A DNA stretch of 64,000 nt. It comes from Chenopodium formosanum (Eukaryota; Streptophyta; Magnoliopsida; Caryophyllales; Amaranthaceae). Both the position numbers and the translations under genes were made by a program. The stretch lies in assembly GCA_024500155.1 (NCBI GenBank), contig CM044879.1, positions 19,669,572-19,733,571 on the forward strand, read 5' to 3'. Every line of letters begins with the position of its first letter. Position 1 is the stretch's first letter. Shown piece by piece: positions 51,780-61,600 of the stretch. The notes under the pieces are model-generated. The model worked only from the letters and a program-made list of their open reading frames with translations. It made no database searches and had not been told where the DNA came from.

Positions 51780-53990
51780 TTGAAAGTGTTTCACTTTCAT
51801 TTGACTCAATTAGCTTTGTTGATTGCATTTGACTTTCATTTTATTCAAAAATCTTTGTTTGAATGGGTTTTACTTTCATTTGACTCAATTAGCTTTGTTG
51901 AATGCAATTGACTTTCATTTGATTCAAAAAGCTTTATTTGAATATGTTTGACTTTCATTTGACTCAATTAGATTTGTTGAATGTATTTGACTTTCATTTG
52001 ATTAAAAAAGTTTTGTTTGAAAGTGTTTGACTTTCATTTGACTCAATTACCTTTGTTGAATGTGTTTACCATTCATTTGACTCAATTAGCATTGTGGAAT
52101 GGAATTGACTTTCATTTGATTCAAAAAGCTTTGTTTGATTGTGTTTGACTTTCATTTGACTCAATTAGCTTTGTTTAATTGTGTTTGACTTTCATTTCAC
52201 TCAATTAGTCAATTAGCTTTGTTGATAGTGTTTGACTTTCATTTAACTCTATTAGCTTTGTTGAATGCATTTTACTTTCATTTGATTCAAAAAGCTTTGT
52301 TTGAATGTGTTTGACTTTCATTTGATTCAATTAGCTTTGTTGAAAGTGTTTGACTTTCATTTAACTCCATTAGCTTTGTTGAATGCATTTGACTTTCATT
52401 TGATTTTAAAAGCTTTGTTTGAATGTGTTTGACTTTCATTTGACTCAATTAGTTTTAATGAATGCATTTGACTTTCATTTGATTCAAAAACCTTTGTTTG
52501 AATGTGTTTGACTTTCATTTGACACAATTAGCTTTGTTTAATTCAATTGACTTTCATTTGACTCAAAAAGTTTTGTTTGAATTTTTTTGACTTTCATTTG
52601 ATTCTAAAAGCTTTGTTGAGAGTGTTTGACTTTCATTTGACTCAATTATCTTTGTGGAATGCAATTGAATTTTATTTAAAAAGCTTTGTTTGAACGTATT
52701 TGATTTTCATTTGATTCTAAAAGCTTTGTTGAAAGTGTTTGACTTTCATTTGACTCAATTAGCTTTGTTGAATGCATTTTATTTTCATTTGATTCGAAAT
52801 GCTTTATTTGAATGTGTTTCACTTTCATTTGACTCTATTAGCTTTGTTGAATTTGTTTGACTTTCATTTGACGGAATTAGCGTTGTGGAATGCAATTGAC
52901 TTTCATTTGATTCAAAAAGCTTTGAATGAATGTATTTGACTTTAATTTGATTCTAAAAGCTTTGTTGAAAGTGTTTGACTTTCATTTGACTCAATTAGCT
53001 TTGTTGATTGCATTTGACTTTCATTTTATTCAAAAATCTTTGTTTGAATGGGTTTTACTTTCATTTGACTCAATTAGCTTTGTTGAATGCAATTGACTTT
53101 CATTTGATTCAAAAAGCTTTATTTGAATATGTTTGACTTTCATTTGACTCAATTAGATTTGTTGAATGTATTTGACTTTCATTTGATTAAAAAAGTTTTG
53201 TTTGAAAGTGTTTGACTTTCATTTGACTCAATTACCTTTGTTGAATGTGTTTACCATTCATTTGACTCAATTAGCATTGTGGAATGGAATTGACTTTCAT
53301 TTGATTCAAAAAGCTTTGTTTAAATGTATTTCACTTTCATTTGATTCAAAAATCTTTGTTTGAATGTGTTTGACTTTCATTTGACACAATTAGCTTTGTT
53401 GGATGTGTTTGACTTTCATTTGACTCAATTAGCATTGTGGAATGAAATTGACTTTGTTGAATGCATTTGACTTTCATTTGACTCAATTAGCTTTGTTGAT
53501 TGCATTTGACTTTCATTTGATTTAAAAAGCTTTGTTTGAATGTGTTTGACTTTCATTTGACTCAATTAGCTTTAATGAATGCATTTGACTTTCATTTGAT
53601 TCAAAAACCTTTGTTTGAATGCGTTTGACTTTCATTTGACTCAATTAACATTGTGGAATGTAATTGACTTTCAATTGATTCAAAAAGCTTTGTTTGACTG
53701 TATTCGACTTTAATTTGATTCTAAAAGCTTTGTTGAAAGTGTTTGACTTTCATTTGACTTAATTAGCTTTGTTGAATGTAATTGACTTTCATTTGATTCA
53801 AAAAGCTTTGTTTGAATGTGTTTCACTTTCATTTGACTCAATTAGCTTTGTTGAGTGCATATGACTTTCATTTGATTCAAAAAGCTATGTTTGAATGTGT
53901 TTGACTTTCATTTGACTCAATTAGATTTGTTGAATGTGTTTGACATTCATTTAATCAATTATCATTGTGGAATGCAATTGACTTTCATTT
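51780..53990 (+). repeat. 2.2-kb duplicated block, copy 1 (partner 56410-58619)
   Basis: The block contains GTTGATTGCATTTGACTTTC, GAATGGGTTTTACTTTC, GTTTACCATTCATTTGAC, CACTCAATTAGTCAATTAGC and GATTCGAAATGC in fixed order. The same order is found from about 56410. The offset is about 4,629 bp at the start and 4,638 bp at the end because copy 1 has lost about 9-10 bp near 52670. The opening section is itself repeated inside each copy (about 51820 and 53001; 56449 and 57639), so four copies of it exist. Copy 2 is cut off exactly at orientation switch 3. Confidence 0.88.
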
Positions 53991-56900
53991 GATTCCAAAA
54001 GCTTTGTTTGAATGTTTTTTACTTTCATTTTTATTCTAAAATCTTTGTTGAAAGTGTTTGACTTTCATTTTACTCAATTAGCTTTGTTGAATGCATTAGA
54101 CTTTCATTTGATTCAAAAAGCTTTGTTTGAATGTGTTTAACTTTCATTTGACTCTACTAGCTTTAATGAATGAATTTGACTTTCATTTGATTCAAAAAGT
54201 TTTGTTTAAATGTGTTTAACTTTCATTTGACTCAATTAGCTTTGTTTAATGCAATTGACATTCATTTGATTCAAAAAGATTTTTTTTGAATGTTTTTTAC
54301 TTTCATTTGATTTTAAAACCTTTGTTGAAATTTTTTGACTTTCATTTGACTCAATTAGCTTTGTTGAATGCATTAGACTTTCATTTGATTCAAAAAGCTT
54401 TGTTTGAATGCGTTTAACTTTCATTTGACTCTATTAGCTTTAATAAGTGAATTTGACTTTCATTTGATTCAAAAAGCTTTGTCTAAATGTGTTTGACTTT
54501 CATTTGACTCAATTAGCTTTGTTTAATGCAATTGACTTTCATTTGATTAAAAAAGCTTTGTTTGAATATTTTTGACTTTCATTTGATTCTAAAACCTTTG
54601 TTAAAAGTGTTTGACTTACATGGGACTCAATTAGCTTTGTTGAATGCATTAGACTTTCATTTTATTCAAAAAGCTTTGTTTGAATGTCTGTAACTTTCAT
54701 TTGACTCTATTAGCTTTAATGAATGAATTTGACTTTCATTTTATTCAAAAAGCTTTGTTTGAATGGGTTTGACTTTCATTTGACTCAATTAGCTTTGTTT
54801 AATGCAATTGACTTTCATTTGATTAAAAAAGCTTTGTTTGAATGTTTTTTACTTTGATTTGACTCAATTAGCTTTGTTGAATTCAATTGACTTCCATTTG
54901 ATTAAAAAAGCTTTGTTTGAATGTTTTTTACTTTCATTTGACTTAATTAGCTTTGTTGAATTCAATTGACTTCCATTTGATTCAAAAAGCTTTGTGTAAA
55001 AGTGTTTGACTTTCATTTGACTCTATTAGCGTTAATGAATGCTTTTGACTTTTTTTTGATTCAAAAAGCTTTGTTTGAATGTGTTTGACTTTCATTTGAC
55101 TTAATTAGCTTTTCTGAATCCATTTGACTTTCATTTGATTCAAAAAGCTTTGTTTGAATGTGTTAAACTTTCATTTGACTCTATTAGCTTAAATGAATGC
55201 ATTTGACTTTCATTTGATTCAAAAAGCTTTGTTTGAATGGGTTTGACTTTCATTTGACTCAATTAGTTTTGTTGAATGCAATTTACTTTCATTTGATTCA
55301 AAAAGCTTTGTTTGAATGTGTTTGACTTTCATTTGACTTCATTAGCTTTGTTGAATGTATTTACCATTCATTTGACTCAATTAGCATTGTGGAATCGAAT
55401 TGACTTTCATTTGATTCAAAAAGCTTTGTTTAAATGTATTTCACTTTCATTTGATTAAAAAAGCTTTGTTTGAATGTGTTTGACTTTCATTTGACACAAT
55501 TAGCTTTGTTGAATGTGTTTGACTTTCATTTGACTCAATTAGCATTGTGGAATGCAATTGACTTTCATTAGATTCAAAAAGCTTTGTATAAATGTATTTG
55601 ACTTTCATTTGACTCAATTAGTATTGTGGAATGCAATTGACTTTCATTTGATTCAAAAAGCTTTGTTTGAATGTATTTGACTTTCATTTGATTCTAAAAG
55701 CTTTGTTGAAAGTGTTAGACTATTATTTGACTCAATTAGCATTGTGCAATGCAATTAGCTTTCATTTGATTCAAAAAGCTTTGTTTAAATGTATTTGACT
55801 TTCATTTAATTTTGAAAGCTTTGTTGAAAGTGTTTGACTTTTGTTTGACTCAATTAGCTTTCTCGAATGCATTTGACTTTCATTTGATTCTAAAAGCGTT
55901 GTTTGAATGTGTTTGACTTTCATTTGACTCAATTAGCTTTGTTGAAAGTGTTTGACTATCATTTGACACAATTAGCAGTGTGGAATGCAATTGACTTTCA
56001 TTTGATTCAAAAAGTTTGTTTAAATGTATTTGACTTTCATTTGATTCTAAAAGCTTTATTGAAAGTGTTTGACTTTCATATGACTCAATTAGCTTTGTTG
56101 AATGCATTTCACTTTCATTTGATTCAAAAAGCTTTGTTTGAAGGTGTTTGACTTTCATTCAACTCAATTAGCTTTGTTGAATGTGTTTGACTATCATTTT
56201 ACTCAATTAACTTTAATGAATGCATTTGACTTTCATTTGATTCATAAACCTTTGTTTGAATGTGTTTGAATTTCATTTGACTCAATTAGCTTTGTTGAAT
56301 GCAATTGACTTTCATTTGACTAATTTAGCATTGTGGAATGCAATTTACTTTCATTTGATTCAAAAAGCTTTGTTTGAATGTATTTCACTTTCATTTGATT
56401 CTAAAAGCTTTGTTGAAAGTGTTTGACTTTCATTTGACTCAATTAGCTTTGTTGATTGCATTTGACTTTCATTTTATTCAAAAATCTTTGTTTGAATGGG
56501 TTTTACTTTCATTTGACTCAATTAGCTTTGTTGAATGCAATTGACTTTCATTTGATTCAAAAAGCTTTATTTGAATATGTTTGACTTTCATTTGACTCAA
56601 TTAGATTTGTTGAATGTATTTGACTTTCATTTGATTAAAAAAGTTTTGTTTGAAAGTGTTTGACTTTCATTTGACTCAATTACCTTTGTTGAATGTGTTT
56701 ACCATTCATTTGACTCAATTAGCATTGTGGAATGGAATTGACTTTCATTTGATTCAAAAAGCTTTGTTTGATTGTGTTTGACTTTCATTTGACTCAATTA
56801 GCTTTGTTTAATTGTGTTTGACTTTCATTTCACTCAATTAGTCAATTAGCTTTGTTGATAGTGTTTGACTTTCATTTAACTCTATTAGCTTTGTTGAATG

Positions 56901-57124
56901 CATTTTACTTTCATTTGATTCAAAAAGCTTTGTTTGAATGTGTTTGACTTTCATTTGATTCAATTAGCTTTGTTGAAAGTGTTTGACTTTCATTTAACTC
57001 CATTAGCTTTGTTGAATGCATTTGACTTTCATTTGATTTTAAAAGCTTTGTTTGAATGTGTTTGACTTTCATTTGACTCAATTAGTTTTAATGAATGCAT
57101 TTGACTTTCATTTGATTCAAAAAC

Positions 57125-57280
57125 CTTTGTTTGAATGTGTTTGACTTTCATTTGACACAATTAGCTTTGTTTAATTCAATTGACTTTCATTTGACTCAAA
57201 AAGTTTTGTTTGAATTTTTTTGACTTTCATTTGATTCTAAAAGCTTTGTTGAGAGTGTTTGACTTTCATTTGACTCAATT
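57125..57280 (+). repeat. Left arm of a 156-bp perfect inverted repeat across switch 3
   Basis: 57125-57280 is the exact reverse complement of 58614-58769. It includes very rare variants such as GAGAGTGTTTGAC, GAATTTTTTTGAC, TTGACTCAAAAAG, TTTAATTCAATTGAC and TTTGACACAATTAGC. The right arm begins exactly at the orientation switch. The sister block near 52.5-52.6 kb would pair equally well. Confidence 0.9.
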
Positions 57281-58612
57281 ATCTTTGTGGAATGCAATTG
57301 ACTTTTATTTTATTTAAAAAGCTTTGTTTGAACGTATTTGATTTTCATTTGATTCTAAAAGCTTTGTTGAAAGTGTTTGACTTTCATTTGACTCAATTAG
57401 CTTTGTTGAATGCATTTTATTTTCATTTGATTCGAAATGCTTTATTTGAATGTGTTTCACTTTCATTTGACTCTATTAGCTTTGTTGAATTTGTTTGACT
57501 TTCATTTGACGGAATTAGCGTTGTGGAATGCAATTGACTTTCATTTGATTCAAAAAGCTTTGAATGAATGTATTTGACTTTAATTTGATTCTAAAAGCTT
57601 TGTTGAAAGTGTTTGACTTTCATTTGACTCAATTAGCTTTGTTGATTGCATTTGACTTTCATTTTATTCAAAAATCTTTGTTTGAATGGGTTTTACTTTC
57701 ATTTGACTCAATTAGCTTTGTTGAATGCAATTGACTTTCATTTGATTCAAAAAGCTTTATTTGAATATGTTTGACTTTCATTTGACTCAATTAGATTTGT
57801 TGAATGTATTTGACTTTCATTTGATTAAAAAAGTTTTGTTTGAAAGTGTTTGACTTTCATTTGACTCAATTACCTTTGTTGAATGTGTTTACCATTCATT
57901 TGACTCAATTAGCATTGTGGAATGGAATTGACTTTCATTTGATTCAAAAAGCTTTGTTTAAATGTATTTCACTTTCATTTGATTCAAAAATCTTTGTTTG
58001 AATGTGTTTGACTTTCATTTGACACAATTAGCTTTGTTGGATGTGTTTGACTTTCATTTGACTCAATTAGCATTGTGGAATGAAATTGACTTTGTTGAAT
58101 GCATTTGACTTTCATTTGACTCAATTAGCTTTGTTGATTGCATTTGACTTTCATTTGATTTAAAAAGCTTTGTTTGAATGTGTTTGACTTTCATTTGACT
58201 CAATTAGCTTTAATGAATGCATTTGACTTTCATTTGATTCAAAAACCTTTGTTTGAATGCGTTTGACTTTCATTTGACTCAATTAACATTGTGGAATGTA
58301 ATTGACTTTCAATTGATTCAAAAAGCTTTGTTTGACTGTATTCGACTTTAATTTGATTCTAAAAGCTTTGTTGAAAGTGTTTGACTTTCATTTGACTTAA
58401 TTAGCTTTGTTGAATGTAATTGACTTTCATTTGATTCAAAAAGCTTTGTTTGAATGTGTTTCACTTTCATTTGACTCAATTAGCTTTGTTGAGTGCATAT
58501 GACTTTCATTTGATTCAAAAAGCTATGTTTGAATGTGTTTGACTTTCATTTGACTCAATTAGATTTGTTGAATGTGTTTGACATTCATTTAATCAATTAT
58601 CATTGTGGAATG

Positions 58613-58618
58613 CAATTG
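58613..58618. other. Orientation switch 3 (+ to -) at CAATTG
   Basis: The + monomer GTGGAATGCAATTGA joins reverse sequence AATTGAGTCAAATGAAAG. CAATTG is palindromic, and AATTGA at 58614-58619 is shared by both flanks. Reverse sequence immediately right of the junction is a perfect inverse of 57125-57280. Confidence 0.94.
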
Positions 58619-61600
58619 AGTCAAATGAAAGTCAAACACTCTCAACAAAGCTTTTAGAATCAAATGAAAGTCAAAAAAATTCAAACAAAACTTTTTGAGT
58701 CAAATGAAAGTCAATTGAATTAAACAAAGCTAATTGTGTCAAATGAAAGTCAAACACATTCAAACAAAGCTTTTTGAATCAAATGAAATTCAATTGCATT
58801 CCACAATGCTAATTGAGTCAAATGAAAGTCAATCACATTCAACAAAGCTAATTGAGTCAAATGAAAGTCAAATACATTCAACCAAAGCTAATTGAGTCAA
58901 ATGAAAGTAAAACCCATTCAAACAAAGATTTTTGAATAAAATGAAAGTCAAATGCAATCAACAAAGCTAATAGAGTCAAATGAAAGTCAAACACTTTCAA
59001 CAAAGCTTTTAGAATCAAATGAAAGTCAAATACATTCAAACAAAGATTTTTGAATCAAATGAAAGTCAATTGCATTCCACAATGCTAATTGAGTCAAATG
59101 AAAGTCAAACACATTCAACAATGCAAATTGAGTTAAATGAAAGTCAAACACATTGAAACAAAGCTTTTTGAATCAAATGAAAGTCAAATGCATTCAACAA
59201 AGCTAATTGAGTCAAATGAAACTCAAACACTTTCAACAAAGCTTTTAGAATCAAATGAAAGTAAAATACATTCAAACAAAGCTTTTTGAATAAAATGAAA
59301 GTCAATTGCATTCCACAATGCTAATTAAGTCAAATGAAAGTCAAACACATTCTACAAAGCTAATTGAGTCAAATGAAAGTCAAACACATTCAAACAAAGC
59401 TTTTTGAATCAAATGAAAGTCTAATGCATTTAACAAAGCTAACTGAGTCAAATGAAAGTCAAACACTTTCAATAAAGCTTTTAGAATCAAATGAAAGTCA
59501 AATTCATTCAAACAAAGCTTTTTAAATCAAATGAAAGTCAAATGCATTCAACAAAGCTAATTGAACCAAATGAAAGTCTAACACTTTCAACAAAGCTTTT
59601 AGAATCAAATGAAAGTCAAATACATTCAAACGAAGCTTTTTGAATCAAATGAAAGTCAAATGCATTCAACAATGCTATTTGAGTCAAATGATCGTCACAC
59701 ACATTCAACAAAGCTAATTGTGTCAAATAAAAGTCAAACAAATTCAAACAAAGCTTTTTAAATCAAATGAATGTCAAATGCATTCAACAAAGCTAATTGA
59801 GTCAAATGAAAGTCAAACACTTTCAACAAAGCTTTTAGAATCGAATGTAAGTCAAATTCATTCTAACAAAGCATTTTAAATCAAATGAAAGTCAATTGCA
59901 TTCCACAATGCTAATTGAGTCAAATGAACGTCAAACACATTCAACAATGCAAATTGAGTCAAATGAAAGTCAAACACATTGAAACAAAGCTTTTTGAATC
60001 AAATGAAAGTCAAATGCATTCAACAAAGCTAATTGAGTCAAATGAAACTCAAACACTTTCAACAAAGCTTTTAGAATCAAATGAAAGTCAAATTCATTCA
60101 AACAAAGCTTTTTGAATCAAATGATAGTCAATTGCATTCCACAATGCTAATTAAGTAAAATGAAAGTCAAACACATTCAACAGAGCTAATTGAATCAAAT
60201 GAAAGTCAAACGCATTCAAACAAAGCTTTTTGAATCAAATGAAAGTCTAATGCATTTTACACAGCTAACTGAGTCAAATGAAAGTAAACACATTCAACAA
60301 TGCTAATTGAGTCAAATGAAAGTCAAACACTTTTAACAAAGCTTTAAAAATCAAATGAAAGTCAAATACATTCAAACAAAGCTTTTTGAATCAAATGAAA
60401 GTCAATTGCATTCCACAATGCTAATTGAGTCAAATGAAAGTCAAACACATTCTACAAAGCTAATTGAGTCAATGAAAGTCAAACACATTCAAACAAAGCT
60501 TTTTGAATCAAATGAAAGTCTAATGCATTTAACAAAGCTAACTGAGTCAAATGAAAGTCAAACACATTCAATAAAGCTAACTGAGTCAAATGAAAGTGAA
60601 ATTCATTCAAACAAAGCATTTTAAATCAAATGAAAGTCAATTGCATTCCACAATGCTAATTGAGTCAAATGAAAGTCAAACACATTCAACAATGCTAATT
60701 GAGTCAAATGAACGTCAAACACATACAAACAAAGCTTTTTAAATCAAATGAAAGTCTAATGCATTCAACAAAGCTAATTGAGTCAAATGAAAGTCAAACA
60801 CTTTCAACAAAGCTTTTAAAATCAAATGAAAGTCAAATACATTCAAACAAAGCTTTTTGAATCAAATGAAAGTCAATTGCATTCCACAATGCTAATTAAG
60901 TCAAATGAAAGTCAAACACATTCTACAAAGCTAATTTAGTCAAATGAAAGTCAAACACATTCAAACAAATCTTTTTGAATAAAATGAAAGTCCAATGCAT
61001 TCTACAAAGCTAATTTACTTAAATGAGAGTCAAACACTTTCAACAATGCTTTTAGAATCAAATTAAAGTCAAATACATTCAAACAAAGTTTTTTGAATCA
61101 AATGAAAGTCAATTGCATTCCGCAATGCTAATTAAGTCAAATGAACGTCAAACACATTCAACAAAGCTTTTTCAATCAAATGAAAGTCAAATGCATTCAA
61201 CAAAGCTAATTGAGTCAAATGAAAGTCAAACACTTTCAACAAAGCTTTTATAATCAAATTAAAGTCAAATACATTCAACCAAAGCTTTTTGAATCAAATG
61301 AAAGTCAATTTCATTCCACAATGCTAATTGATTCAAATGAACGTCAAACACATTCACAAATCTAATTGAGTCAAATAAAAGTCAAACACATTCAAACAAA
61401 GCTTTTTAAATCAAATGAAAGTCAAATGCATTCAACAAAGTTAGTTGAGTCAAATGAAAGTCAAACACTTTCAACAAAGCTTTTAGAATCAAGTGAAAGT
61501 CAAATACATTCAAACAAAGCTTTTGAAATCAAATGAAAGTCAATTGCATTCCACAATGCTAATTGAGTCAAATGAAAGTCAAACACTTTCAACAAAGCTT

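Larger units (their letters stand above)
41558..58616 (+). repeat. Satellite array domain 3 (+ orientation)
   Basis: About 17 kb of + monomers with a different variant set from domain 1: TCTATTAGCTTTAATGAATG, GTTTAATGCAATTGAC, CATTTAATCAATTATTATTG, CTATGTTGATAGTG and GAATGTTTTTTAC. Several shortened monomers are present (about 43456, 43876, 50480, 52200, 53449, 58085). Large duplicated blocks link 41.8-43.7 kb with 53.8-55.6 kb, and 51.8-54.0 kb with 56.4-58.6 kb. No gene or mobile element is visible. Confidence 0.98.
56410..58618 (+). repeat. 2.2-kb duplicated block, copy 2, truncated at switch 3
   Basis: Partner of 51780-53990. It matches through TTGAGTGCATATGAC, CATTTAATCAATTATCATTG and TGGAATGCAATTGA, then breaks where the array turns around at 58613-58618. 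Copy 1 continues past the same point into TTTGATTCCAAAAGC. Confidence 0.88.
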
